From assembly GCA_030762175.1 (NCBI GenBank), contig CM060837.1, positions 6,094,001 to 6,158,000 on the forward strand: a stretch of DNA of 64,000 nucleotides, in the 5' to 3' direction. Position numbers and translations under genes: made by a program. The notes under the pieces are model-generated. The model did not search any database and was not told the origin of the DNA. It saw only the letters and a program-made list of their open reading frames with translations. How positions within the stretch are numbered: position 1 is the first letter of the stretch; each line of letters opens with the position of its first letter. Below are positions 34,047 through 44,449 of this stretch, piece after piece. Source of the stretch: Metallyticus violacea. Lineage: Eukaryota; Arthropoda; Insecta; Mantodea; Metallyticidae.

Positions 34047-34337
34047 GTCGGTCCTGGTGGTGTAATGGTTACCATACTTGCCTCCTATACCCAAGAACGC
34101 GGGTTCGAACCCGGCCAGGACCGATGGATTTTTTCGGGCGTAAAAATCGTAAGTATGGCTTCCTTCGGAATGGAAGTAAAGCTGTGGGTTCCGTGTCGTA
34201 CATTTACGGCACGAAAAAGAACCTCCAGACTGAAAGACAGGCCACTGAGCAAATTTGTCGGCCGTTTCAAGCCCTCAGTTGAATGGGGCGCTGATGACCT
34301 GAGATGTTAAAGAGCGTCCATAAATAAATCAATCAAA
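34047..34337 (+). mobile_element. SINE-B copy in CA repeat
   Basis: Best-preserved SINE-B. Head TCCTGGTGGTGTAATGGTTA with box A, then box B GGGTTCGAACCCGG and closing CCAGGACCGA complementary to the head start, so an acceptor-stem-like pairing remains. The 3' end GGGGCGCTGATGACCTGAGA is followed by the tail CATAAATAAATCAATCAA. AC dinucleotide tracts lie on both sides. Confidence 0.95.
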
Positions 34338-34362
34338 ACACACACACACACACACACACACA
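34338..34362 (+). repeat. (AC)n tract
   Basis: Second half of the CA repeat split by the SINE-B, or its duplicated target site. Confidence 0.9.
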
Positions 34363-34371
34363 TACGAGTAC

Positions 34372-34740
34372 CATATCGAAAAGAAAAGATCAATCGAAAC
34401 AGTGGGTTTGTCATACAAAGCAAAAACAATCCCCTCAGCAGGAAAATTAATTTAGAGACATTTTGGAAAAGGACAAAACCATAATCTGTAAATAGCAGTT
34501 AAACCAGATCAAGAAAATTCGTCCTCGTTTGGCGTTGAACAAAGTAACATACCATGATAACATACCAGAGCACTAATTTGCTATTGCGGTCTGAAAGTCT
34601 TCCTCATCTCCTCTACACACCTAATTTGGTACTCTGGAACTACTCTCTGTTCTCCTACAGGAAGAAATGAACAGAAATAAAGAGGTTGTCGCCGAAATCA
34701 ATGCGTATGTTGCAAAATTGAAGAAATTGATTTTATAGAT
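34372..34740 (+). pseudogene. Very degenerate mariner transposase core
   Basis: Fragments in order on the plus strand: EKKRSIETVG (eroded KQQSKQW), AKTIPSAGK, NQIKKIRPRLALNKVTYHDN with a HDN-like second Asp, then HPNLVLWNYSLFSYRK replacing HPPYSPDLAPSDYFLFP..K (third Asp lost) and EINAYVAKL of the C-terminal helix. The order and spacing support a mariner; individual matches are weak. Confidence 0.5.
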
Positions 34741-35738
34741 TAAAGGAAAAAAAAAAAAGTTAAAAAACATTTCCGATAAAGTTTTTTTTAAAGTTTTTTT
34801 TTAATTTTTTTACGGAGATTTATCTAAGGGCTAGCAGTCATTTATTTTTAGTGTGTTCAAATTAAAGGGTTATAAACTCTTTATAAAATACTAATATATA
34901 TTTATTTATTAAATATATGGAAACACATCCGATACTCAAATACAAGCCTTGCATATATCACTGTACCTTCACCTTTTCCTTGCGCTTTTATATCTAAGAT
35001 GCATTACAAGAGAACACACTCTCCTAGCAACAAAGGCGGTGTCTGTCAGCAACTGTGAGTTACCCGCAGGCATACCGCTTTTTAGCAGAATATCTCAGCC
35101 ATCCGCAACTTTTCTGCTTTGAAATGTGGTAAGCAGAGAAGGCAAAACATTTCAAACCTCTCTCCCTGCTAATATTAAATTTAGAGAGGTACATTTACAG
35201 TTCCTGGAATACTTCTTTTTTATGTTAGCGAGGTTTAATCCGATTTGTTGAACTTTATTGTGAGAGGCATTTCACGTTAATGAATCTCTTTAAAGGTTAC
35301 TCATACCGAAATAGTTATTTCTCATACAGTAAGGTTTTTGCATCAAGAGGTTATAAAAAAAATTATGAACGGAGCAGAACGGTAAATCCGATTATACAGT
35401 TCTCTTTTTCAAAAAAAAAGTAGACAGCTAATGTTGTGTTATTTTACCATTGTATACCTGAAAACTATTTTATTTGTTTCAACTTTAGATTAATGCAATT
35501 ATGAAGTTTCATCAGATCGGGTTTTACTACAAAAAGAAACAATAAAAATAATATTCTCTACGGAGTAGGAGTTCGAACGCGGCCGCTTAAGGGCCTGTTG
35601 TACATACACCTATGAGGGGGCACCTCGGTGCAAAGGAGGGTAAAGCGGGCGTCCAAGAATAGTGTTTCTATAAATACAAGGGGGGTTTTCGGTCTGGCCC
35701 AGAAAATACAAGATTAATAGAAAAATATTATTATTATA

Positions 35739-35806
<68 letters not shown>

Positions 35807-36249
35807 GAAGAACGCCCCTTTGCATCAGGCAACTCCACAATTATCCTCACGAGGCTGGATGTACCGCGTTCCAGACCTATCTAACTCAGAAAAATTCTTA
35901 GGCAGGTACCAATTCAGCAACGCTAACCAGTAGATCAAGGAAGCGGGCCAGTATTAGAATTAAAAAATACTAATTTTACGCACGGTGGCTCATCTCCGCA
36001 TTTCCGACTGCGGTGACTCAAATCCCTCAGTAAGAACAAAGATCATGCGGCCCATAACCCAAATAACCTCGCTGTAAAATGCTGAGTTTTGATTAACGTT
36101 GAATAGTCAACTTGTAGGCAAATTGAGATCGTCGACAAGTTCCTCCGCACTTGGGTTCTGCACCGCACATTTCTGGTACTCTGACATTCCTTCCCCCACC
36201 GTTGTGATCTTTTTTCAGCTAAACTCAGTAAAAATCTTCCGAAAATCAT
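34741..36249. other. Non-coding interval with ATT microsatellite
   Basis: Contains short poly-A and poly-T runs at 34750-34810 and the (ATT)n array at 35727-35805. A GC-richer segment at 35570-35700 and 35805-36060 shows no recognised family. The 35610-35840 asparagine-rich frame is a microsatellite artefact. Confidence 0.5.
35727..35805 (+). repeat. (ATT)n microsatellite (~79 bp)
   Basis: About 25 trinucleotide units with one or two interruptions at the 5' side. Confidence 0.96.
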
Positions 36250-37645
36250 GGCAAGGCGGGAGTATACCCGTAGAAATTTTAGGAGTTAAAGCGAAATTTA
36301 AAAATCGCTCTTGCGGCTGCAATTTTAAACGTTTTTAAAGGAAACTAGGTATATGCTATTGAAGCAAAGTAGAAAAATAGCTTTAGAAAACAAGCGAAAT
36401 CGGGTTATTAGGAAGGGGGGTTTACCTGAAACTCAAAATTAAAAATCGGTAGAGCAGCATTAATATGCGATTTTTCGCAACGAGATTCCCCAAATACCAT
36501 TTTAATAGAACAAGAAAAATTGCTTCTCAAATTATGAGAAATCCAAACATTATGAGGGGGCTGCCTGCACCCCAAAATCGTTCTAGCAGCACCAATAATT
36601 GTTTTTTCACAACAAAACTCGGCAAATATCTTTAAATCAAATAAAACTATTTTTTGGAAATTGTTAGATTATTAGAAGTGCGAGTAAATCTGAAAAACAT
36701 TTGAGGGTTAGGACCAAATTTTAAAATCGCTCTAACAGCCGCAATTATAGTTTTTTGAAGGAAACTCGATATATGCCATCGAGATGAACCAAGAAAAATA
36801 GTTTCTGAAAATCATTGACATTGAATTATTAGCAGAAGGGGGGATTACCCAAAATTGAAAAAAAAAATCTCTCTAGTAGCATTAATATTAGTTTCGCAAT
36901 GAAACTCCGTAGATGCTACTTAAATAGGATAAGAAAAATCGTTTCTGAAAATCAGGGAGTTACCAGAAACCAAAAATTTAAAGTATATATCATTTAAGTC
37001 AATTACGAAAAATAACTCATGAAAATTATCTGATTAATAGGAGGTGGGTATATCTGAAAAACCTTTGGGGGTTAAAGCCCAAATTTAAAAATCATTTTAA
37101 CGGCCGTAAATTATTTTTTAAAGGAAATTAATATATGGCTATTGATAAAATAAGAAAAACAGTTTCTGAAAATTAGTCATATTAGTAAATTACCGGGGGG
37201 GGGGGTACCCAAGGTTTAAAAATCGCTCCAACGGCATTAATATATATTTCGCAAGGAAACTCCATACATACCATTTAAACAAAAAGAAGAAATAGTTTCT
37301 GAAAGTATTGAAATCGGACTATTAAGAAGTTGGGGGTTGTCTGCGCCCAAAAATTTCAAAATCCCTCTAGTAGCATTAATATATGTTTTTTTCCGTAAAT
37401 GCTATTTACATAGAACAAGAAAAATGGTTTATGAAAATTAGGCAAATCGAGTCGTTAGGATGCGGGGGTTACCCAAAATTTAATAATCGCTCTAGGGGCA
37501 TTAATGTTTGTTCTTTCACAAGAAAATTCCGCATATATCATTTAAGTAAATAAGAAAAATAGTTACTGAAAAATAGAAAAAATCCACTCTATAGTAAAGG
37601 TATACTTGAAAACCAAAAGTTAAAAAGTGTGCTTGCCTTTTACTT
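36250..37645 (+). repeat. ~140-bp degenerate tandem repeat, ~10 units
   Basis: The landmark AAAATCGCTCTAGCAGCATT, with substitutions, recurs at about 36299, 36440, 36574, 36723, 36864, 37086, 37217, 37358 and 37482. Most steps are 124-149 bp; the 222-bp step contains a shortened unit near 36976. Other unit landmarks: GAAACTCCGTATATGCCATT, AATAGTTTCTGAAAATCAG, a G-rich stretch (for example 12 G near 37195-37205) and TTACCTGAAACCCAAAATTT. The units differ too much from one another for a young satellite. No ORF. Confidence 0.82.
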
Positions 37646-38172
37646 TCTTTATATTTTTTTCAAAATAAAATGAGAAATTAATTCAGTATATAAACTGTAT
37701 TTATAACGATGCACAATTGTTATATTTAACAAAAGCATTGTCATGATGATAGAAAATGTGAAATATTAATCTAATATGTGTTTGAGAATTATATTTGTAT
37801 GTAAGAGCGCTCTGAAATAACCTACAGAAAACGTTTACGTTACATGTTTTTATTACAATAACACAAATTAAATTAAATTTCAAAGCCACTGAAAATCGAT
37901 GAAACTTTCGATTGTTCTTTGTTGATTCTGTATATTTGCTTAGTACATCGCAATTGTTTTTAAATAGTAACATGTTTTTGTTTTCATGAAACATATGAAT
38001 ATCATATTTTTAAATACACAAATTAACTTGAAACTCTCTCATATTTAATTTAAATAAGTGAATGTGAAGATATCAATGCGTACATTCATAAACATGGTTA
38101 CATTTAAATTTGTTTAAATGTATAGCTTTGTCTATAAGTAGTTACACATTTCATTTATTTTATAGATTAATT

Positions 38173-38220
<48 letters not shown>

Positions 38221-39233
38221 CTAAAATGTGGCTTCTCTTTTGTGTTATAGATTACAAGAATTCTAATTTTGTTTCCCTGTTATTCAACAGATAAGAAACT
38301 CACATAGTTTACACAGCTCCAGCGTGATGCACTTTTTCATATTCATTTTCGGTGCCTATAGGATCGGAGAACATTTGAAGAAATTGTTTCAAAAGCAATT
38401 CCTTCGAAATTCGCTAAAAGTGTGTTGAGTCGCCCTAAAATAACAATAAAGGCGATTTCTTTTATAATAACATATAGAATCACTATTTTTAGACGGGAAA
38501 CTTTTTATTCTTCTATGGCACACAATACGAAATTCAGTTCTAAAAATCTGTAGCCAGCTTTCAGAAGGACAAAACGAAGAAAAATGAACAAGTGCGAACA
38601 CAGGACACTTTATATTTCAGTGCTTTTTACAAATTAAAATATTTTCTTAGATTTGCCAGTGACGATGTGGGTTTTCATTTGTTTTAGCTGCAGGTAGCTT
38701 TTCAGTATGTTCTCTCTCCTGTGTCGAGTATAATGAGGAACGCCTAGATTCACACCTGAACTCCGTACGGTTTACCGCACGGAGACAAAGCAATATCGAA
38801 AATGCTCTACTGTTACAAAGGAACGCTGGAATATTTTTCAATCCAGCGGTGTATAAATTAATTTTACTGATAAAATCCGATGAGCAGTTTTGTAATTTCA
38901 AAACTAGAGTAGTGGATACCGTATTTTTATATTTTATTATTATGATACTTCCTGAGCAGAATTTAGTGCAAAAAATGCGCAAATAACGGGTGTCCCATTT
39001 ATCTTGCTCACCGTAAAAAACTTTTGTTTGATGCGTCAAACGAAAAATTGTTTCAAACAAAAGATTTTTTTAGCATCATGGGGGCCTTCTTTGTGAGGGT
39101 TTACGTTTTGGAAATGATAAACGCGTAACTTTTTTATTTAACAGCACTATAGGGCATTTGTTAAATTAAAGAATATAATCGAATAAATCATTCTCCGTAG
39201 ACCGGCAGCATTTCTACTTTCTCTTCATGCATG
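37646..39233. other. A+T-rich interval, microsatellite only
   Basis: (AAT)n at 38175-38219. The 137-aa minus-strand frame at 38647-39060 has no motif. A short inverted repeat (CTTTTGTTTGA/TCAAACAAAAG) at 39021-39063 lies next to GGGTGTCCCATTTATCTTGC. Confidence 0.5.
38175..38219 (+). repeat. (AAT)n microsatellite
   Basis: About 15 trinucleotide units, uninterrupted. Confidence 0.95.
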
Positions 39234-39606
39234 TACGAGGGTAGGTCCATAAGTTTCCGGCCTCGCCGTCAAGAGCTATCGCCTTTACAAAACCCTTATC
39301 TGGTGTCACGATTTTTTTGTTGGTAAATAAGTGAGCTGTAACTTCCGCTCCGCTATGTTTAGTTGTTCAAATATAGTTGTATAAAGAAGGCTATGTGTAG
39401 AAGATTGTGACATGTTCAAAATGGAGTATCGAGCTGTTATTAAGTCCTTCACAAAAGAAGGACTTACTCCAAATGAAATTAAACAGCAATTGGACAGTGT
39501 GTATGGGGAAGCACCCCCCTCATATTCTACCGTAAAAGAATGGGCCAAACTTTTTCGAATGGGTCGAGAAAGCATTGAAGACGAAGAGCCTGCAGGTCGG
39601 CCCTCC
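39234..39606 (+). mobile_element. mar-A mariner copy 6, 5' fragment
   Basis: Best-preserved 5' end of the family: TIR TACGAGGGTAGGTCCATAAG then TTTCCGGCCTCGCC, about 180 bp of 5' untranslated sequence, and the start of the transposase. Homology ends at about 39606, after which unrelated sequence follows, so the 3' three quarters are missing. Confidence 0.93.
39412..39606 (+). pseudogene. Mariner transposase N-terminus (copy 6)
   Basis: Undisrupted first 65 codons: MFKMEYRAVIKSFTKEGLTP, IKQQLDSVY, YSTVKEWAKLFRMGRESIED, and the start of the linker AGRPSN. This is the first helix-turn-helix that binds the TIR in mariner transposases, plus the basic GRP linker. This copy supplies the start codon assignment for the other copies. 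The frame then runs into unrelated sequence to a stop at 39750. Confidence 0.9.
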
Positions 39607-39865
39607 AATCTATGGCATGTTTGGTTACATTTTCAGATAATTTTCTTATTGTATGTTCAAACCATTTTCATTTACATTTCCTTATTTGGAGGTCAATTGA
39701 GGTTTGATAATTTTTGCATTTTTGGCCACCTTATTTTTAATATAATCTGATGTAGCAGTTAACAAATGTAGGCAAAGTTTAGTTATTTGTTCGGCCATTT
39801 TCCATATTTCACAACCTATCAGACCGCAATTGACCTTGAAATAAGGAAACGTAAATGAAAATGGA

Positions 39866-39990
39866 ATAAATTAACATAAAATAGATCTTTTTTTATCTTT
39901 AGAGATGAATGAATACAAATTTATTAAATAAATTAATAAATTAACATAAAATAGATCTTTTTTTATCTTTAGAGATGAATGAATACAAAA
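39866..39990 (+). repeat. 70-bp tandem duplication
   Basis: A near-identical unit (AATAAATTAACATAAAATAG ... GAGATGAATGAATACAAA) occurs at about 39866-39927 and 39936-39990, period 70 bp, linked by an A+T-rich joint (TTTATTAAATAAATT). The high identity suggests a recent local duplication. Confidence 0.88.
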
Positions 39991-40061
39991 TTTACTCTGC
40001 TCTGCCGGACATAAAAATCGTAATAGGAATTTTGTTGAAAATATTAGAAAATGTGATTTTA

Positions 40062-40866
40062 TACAGGATGGAATATGACGGTTTTCAGAACCTTCTTGTG
40101 GGACACTTGTATAGAATTAAATAAAAATACGTTGTTTTCAAGGAACAAGTAGTGCACTATTTAAGTGGGTTCCATGGCAACGAACACATTCGTGTGATTG
40201 GTTCGGAAAGTTTACTATAACTCACTGTAATATCACGCGATCAATTTCCTTAATATCACGAGTTATGTCTTCGTTTAACTGCAATTTACAATTGAACAAA
40301 AGTACAATTTACTTTTCAAGTATTCCTACAAAAACTTGTGTACAGTCGTCAGATAGGGCTGGCCAGGCAAATTATGTATCCAGGAAACAGGATCCGCAGA
40401 GTGTTCATTGTTGCAGGAGCGGTATGAGCTGTGGCACCATCCTGCTGGAACCAAAATTCATTTTCATTATTATTATCCACCTGAAAGTCCAATGTTGCCA
40501 GCATTTCTGGCGCATTAAATTCTACCCTAGATGTTCTCTGAACATGGAGATTGACTTTGACTCAACAAATCTTGTAACAACAATGAACACACGTTTTTCA
40601 ACCGTCCAATTATCAATACTGTTGTTTAATAAATTGCATAGTTACATAGCAACCAATACCATAACTGTGACGCAAAATCTCTTGAAACGGCAGCGTTCTG
40701 AAAACCGTCACATTTCATTGGAACTCGTGTGATTTTTAAAAAATAAGTTGAGATTAATAAATTGCATTGTATTACTTGTTCCTTGAAAAAAGTATGTTTA
40801 TTTAATTCTACACAAGTGTTCCACAATAATGTTATGAAATGTTAACCGTCATTGGGTCATTCTGTA
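40062..40866 (-). mobile_element. TIR element with ~91-94-bp inverted repeats
   Basis: Left end starts TACAGGATGGAATATGACGG; the right end, read in reverse, starts TACAGAATGACCCAATGACG. The arms (40062-40152 and 40773-40866) match over about 90 bp with substitutions, ending at the shared CAAGGAACAAGTA. Both ends abut TA, consistent with Tc1/mariner-superfamily insertion. Internally it keeps only a short piece of transposase on the minus strand, so it is a deletion derivative of an autonomous element with unusually long TIRs. Confidence 0.85.
40345..40500 (-). pseudogene. DDE transposase fragment in TIR element
   Basis: The minus strand reads FWFQQDGATAHTAPATMNTL and then RILFPGYI. This is the context of the second catalytic Asp (QQDGATAHT) of a superfamily branch normally followed by LFPGR.IS and the SPDL...D third site. 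The frame ends and the third site is absent. The 155-aa plus-strand open frame across this region is the antisense and is not a gene. Confidence 0.72.
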
Positions 40867-40975
40867 TATAATGAAAAATGTTCATAGAGATTTTAATGTT
40901 GTATTATCATTTTATTTTCTAATTAGCATTTAAAATAAACTGTAATGTCCAAATGTTTATGTTATTTTTACTCAA

Positions 40976-41240
40976 CCGCCACGAGTGGCCGAGGTCGTTA
41001 AGGCGCGGACTCGTGAGTGGAAGGTCTAGGGTTTGAATCCCGCCAGGACCGTCCTCCCTGAATGAGGTTTTTTTTTTTTTTTTTCCAGGTTTTCCTCAGT
41101 CCTCATAAATGACAAATGTCGGAGAGGTACCCTAAACTTAGGCCTGGAACGTTTCCTTCCTTTAAAAAAGTCCTTTCCCAATTTATTATTTCATCTCATG
41201 CATCATCAGTGTCTACCGCCTGTACGGGCGTTAAACACGA
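40976..41240 (+). mobile_element. SINE-A copy
   Basis: Well-kept head: CCGCCACGAGTGGCCGAGGT with box A TGGCCGAGGTCG, box B GGGTTTGAATCCC, then GGACCGTCCTCCCTGA. A T run of 18 bp (about 41068-41086) has grown in the body. Near the 3' end it lacks the usual TGGTGCCTCAGTAGTAAAA and goes straight from CGCCTGTA to CGGGCGTTAAACAC. Confidence 0.94.
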
Positions 41241-41582
41241 TTAAAAATAATCTTTACTGTTACAGCGGAGGAAAGTAACATTAGAAACACACAACTGTTG
41301 CAGTAGGGTGGTCGAATAACAGCACGCGAATCCTGGGCAGCATACTTGGAATTTTTGTGTGAATATGAATTTGCTAAATTACATTCCTGAGCAAGAGTTA
41401 CCCGAAGTTCGTCCAGAATGCAGAAAACTCGCCGACGAATACGACAAGCATATGCCCGAGCAATGCGAGCTTGGATGTTATCGTATATTAGAACGGAGTT
41501 CTGGCCGATGTGGGGAGCATTCCAGATAACTTTTTGAGAGAAAAGCTTTTAGACCTCCGTTTTCAATGAACATTTTTTGTTG
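41241..41582. other. No feature recognised
   Basis: A segment at 41440-41480 translates in reverse to QARIARAYACRIRRR, but without further support it is not assigned. Confidence 0.4.
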
Positions 41583-41848
41583 TTGTTTATTTAACATCTA
41601 AGGTCATGATCGTCCCATTCAAACCAGGGCGTGAAACGGTTGGTAGATTTTTCTCAGAGGTGTCTTCTTTCAAGCTTGAGGTTCTTTTTCGTGCCGTAAA
41701 TGTACGACACAGGATTAGCTTTACTTCCCGTCCGAAGGAAGCCATACTTAGGTTTTTTTACGCCCGAAAATGTCCATCAATTTTGGCCGGGATGGAACTC
41801 GCGATCTTGGGTTTCGAAGGCAAGTATGGTTACCACTACACCATCAAT
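41583..41848 (-). mobile_element. SINE-B copy
   Basis: Reverse copy: 3' end CATCTAAGGTCATGATCGTC, body CGTGCCGTAAATGTACGACA and GCTTTACTTCCCGTCCGAAG, tRNA-like head GTATGGTTACCACTACACCA. Box-B region mutated (GGGATGGAACTCGC), more eroded than the 34-kb copy. Confidence 0.9.
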
Positions 41849-42443
41849 GAATATCTGCATCAAAGCTAAGAGTATTCAACATAATTATTGAACCAAGTTG
41901 CAGTCTACAGGAACAGGGGTCTTTACATAGCCCCCCCCCCCTTATAAAGCTTTGGTTGAATTCGAACTAATATTTGAAAAGAACTTGACTCTACTGCCCA
42001 AATATTCAATCTGTTCTAGACATTGCTGTAGAGTCAATTCTGGTCTGTAGGTGGTCCTTAAGGTTCATATTTGCATATCTGCATATCAATTCGGTAATGA
42101 TAATATAGTCAAGTTACGATCTCTCAAAAACCCAAAGCTAAAAAACGGCCATCTTTTACCAAGGGCGCCCTAATCCACCTTGCAGGTCACTTGTAGGCAT
42201 TGTTCTTCATTCCCCTGCTCATAACGATAACTACGGCCATCAACAACAGATTAAGGAAAAGCTTTTGCGCCATTAACAGGGTTCGACGTCATTCTTTACA
42301 ACCAAATCTCTCGGAACTATAACGAAAAACTACTGTGTGTGTTCAGAGCAACACTTTCCTGGTTTCGGGGGTCATTAGAACAAACATAGCGGAAACGCTT
42401 ATATAACTGGATAGAGCATTTCTTCAATTTTCTACATACCTTA
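41849..42443. other. No feature recognised
   Basis: Contains a C run at about 41931-41941. Its end may include 3' untranslated sequence of the transposase relic that follows. Confidence 0.4.
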
Positions 42444-42763
42444 CAGATGTTCCATTTGTCCTCCGGTAGTGGCGCGGCAGATATCAATCTTGGAGTCAAG
42501 CTCTTGCCACACACGTCCCAAAATCTGACAGTCGATACCAGCGACTGCATGCTCTCTCGTAGCTGTGATAAATCATGTGGCAAAGACTGCACAAACACAC
42601 GCTCTTTGACTTAACTCCATATGAAAAAGCCACAAGGTGCTGTCAGATGACTGTGGAGGCCACAGACGGAGAGAAGAGTCATCTCGAACAGCACGTCCAA
42701 TCCAACGATGAGGAATTTCAGCATAGAGGTACTCACGGACGTCATGATGAAAATGAGGTGGGA
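42444..42763 (-). pseudogene. DDE transposase C-terminal relic
   Basis: Minus strand: PPHFHHDVREYLYAEIPHRW then IGRAVRDD, WPPQSSDSTLWLF (the third-Asp context WPPRSPDLTPCDFFLW, mutated), and the C-terminal RVWQELDSKIDICRATTGG ending QMEHL and a stop near 42444. It belongs to a superfamily branch with QQDGAPPH...VREYLN and GGH.EHL ends. The catalytic second Asp is missing because the sequence switches to another transposase at about 42763. Confidence 0.72.
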
Positions 42764-43165
42764 CCTCTTCACACACTTGACCTTCTTTGGCTGTGGAGAA
42801 TCGTGCTGCTTCCATTGTTCAGATTGCTGTTTTGTTTCATCGGCCACAAATCAGCGGCATCCCTCTGAAAACGGGCTTAACTTTGCTCAGGGATTTGTAC
42901 TCTGAGTTAGCATATGCCATTAAAATTTTTCAAGCACAATTCTTCCCTCAAAATGTGTAATCACTGAAATACACAGAACTGCTGCAATTTCCAACACCTT
43001 TAATCGATGACCCTGAGAACCTCGTCGCACACATTGATAATTTCTGATGTCGTGACTAATTTTGGTCGCCTGCTGGTGGGTCATCTTCAGAATTTTCCCG
43101 GCCATTGTCCATTTGGAAACGGTTGAAATTGATAGTGTAGATTTCCCTACAGTGTTTGTCATATC
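42764..43165 (-). pseudogene. Mariner transposase N-terminal/core relic
   Basis: Minus strand, abutting the previous relic. Near 42765-42847 it reads ADETKQQSEQWKQHDSPQPK KVK (the segment after the first catalytic site of mariner transposases). Upstream at 42920-43162 an eroded N-terminal section contains STVSKWTMAGKI (first helix-turn-helix end and linker) and fragments of the second. Its C-terminal half is absent. Confidence 0.6.
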
Positions 43166-43458
43166 TGTATAAATTTCTTAATAACCCCAGCATGTCTCGA
43201 TATTTGCCATTTTTTCCCGTATACACTGTAAAAACAGTTATAGCTACTACAATTCTTGACCAATCCATGTATTATTGCACAAATGAAGGATGCTGGGGTT
43301 TGACAACAGAACTGCTTGGGAACCGCTGCTGCATTCTGTGGGTAATTTCGATAATTTTTCAAACGATCCTGGTACTCTACGCTTGCTATTGGCATAAAGT
43401 AAATTTATCAGCAGTTGATGATGAAAAACAGGGTGATGAAGAAACAAAGTCTAATTAA
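43156..43458 (+). other. Unidentified 100-aa open frame with hydrophobic stretch
   Basis: ATG-initiated frame between two minus-strand transposase relics. It has a hydrophobic stretch (about residues 55-77, CCILWVISIIFQTILVLYAC) followed by an acidic tail (DDEKQGDEETKSN). No family recognised and no splice context judged. Overlapping minus-strand frames of similar length exist, so coding status is doubtful. Confidence 0.2.
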
Positions 43459-43589
43459 TGGTTTGGAAAACCGAGATATCAGGAACCCACCTTTTGTTTT
43501 AATAATAAAACAGATCATTTATTTGAAAATTGCTAACATTAAGTTAATATGAATCACAAACAGGGACATTAAACATGAAACAAAACATC

Positions 43590-44110
43590 AGGCAAATGTC
43601 CACCACGGCTTCCCCTTGTTGACAAACTTTTCTACGATTTTAGAGCAAAATTCCTGCTGAATTTCATCCATGACACATCCAATTTCTGCCTTGGGTTGAG
43701 GATTGTCCATATAAACACCAGATTTGACATACTCCCACAAAAATAGCCACATGAAGTGAAATCATACGATTTCGGTGGTCAGTTTTGATTGCTGTTGCAA
43801 GAGAGAGGTAAACGTTCAACGCTGAAAATGGTCCGTCAAAATTCGCTGCAAACTGCTTCTCGCAATGTTTACTTATTGAGAACGGCGATGTATCGACTTC
43901 ATTGGGCTCGTAGCAACGCTCTCTCTGACAAGGGCAACGTTCTCTACCGATCGACGAGAACGTCCAGGTGATTTGATATTCTCTGTCGATTCTGTATCTT
44001 CAAATTTTCTTACCAGTCTGTGCACTGTTGGCACGTTAGGTGCATTTCGTCTTCCAAAAATTACACGAAATCTTCGAGTGATCTTTGGATGACATTCATC
44101 CACTTAAAAC
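43590..44110 (-). pseudogene. DDE transposase relic, middle deleted
   Basis: The N-terminal part at 43873-44103 reads ITRRFRVIFGRRNAPNVPTV, HRLVRKFEDTEST, SPGRSRRSVENVALVRESVA and SPMKSIHRRSQ: two helix-turn-helix segments joined by a GR linker, as in superfamily transposases. The sequence then jumps to the C-terminal WLFLWEYVKSGVYMDNPQP and EIQQEFCSKIVEKFVNKG near 43600-43760 (the D..LW.Y.KS.VY pattern after the third catalytic site). About 200 residues of catalytic core are missing. Confidence 0.68.
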
Positions 44111-44449
44111 ACACTTTCAGATCCTTCATGTGTTTCTCCATTTTAGCTGAAGACAATACACAGAAATTGCAATCGTTAATCGCAATAAAATCAGATAACA
44201 GTATTTTAAATTTCACGCTAGACAAACTAACAAGACAACAGAGGCGTTCAATTTAAAAATTGCGTTCATTATGAGACACTATGTTTTATTTATGTAATTA
44301 TTGTTTTTGAAGATAAGTCTAATATGTTGTAATACAGTTTGCAAATTTGTAAATTATTTTTAAACGACGTCACGTTTATCACTTGTCAATCTATCTGCTT
44401 GTACCTAGCAACGACATTAAGTGATTGTGTCTGCGACATTTTCATTTAC
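44111..44449. other. No feature recognised
   Basis: A+T-rich flank of the transposase relic; its terminal repeat was not found. Confidence 0.4.

Noticed and set aside
34047..34120. Possible genuine tRNA gene
   Set aside because: Box A and B are good, but the sequence continues into a SINE-B body and tail shared by several copies, and the stems are incomplete; a SINE head, not a tRNA gene. The same reasoning applies to all SINE-A heads.
33923..34282. 119-aa open frame through CA/CG repeat
   Set aside because: Runs across a microsatellite and a SINE-B; the HTHTHT/RARARA part is the repeat.
35610..35840. Asparagine-rich open frame
   Set aside because: Produced by the (ATT)n microsatellite; no support outside it.
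36250..37645. CRISPR-like array
   Set aside because: Regular spacing, but units are ~140 bp, fully repetitive without unique spacers, and heavily diverged; a decayed tandem repeat in eukaryotic DNA.
38647..39060. 137-aa minus-strand frame
   Set aside because: No motif or homology I can recognise, and local composition does not differ from flanking non-coding DNA.
40265..40732. 155-aa plus-strand open frame
   Set aside because: Antisense to the QQDGATAHTA transposase remnant inside a TIR element; no motif of its own.
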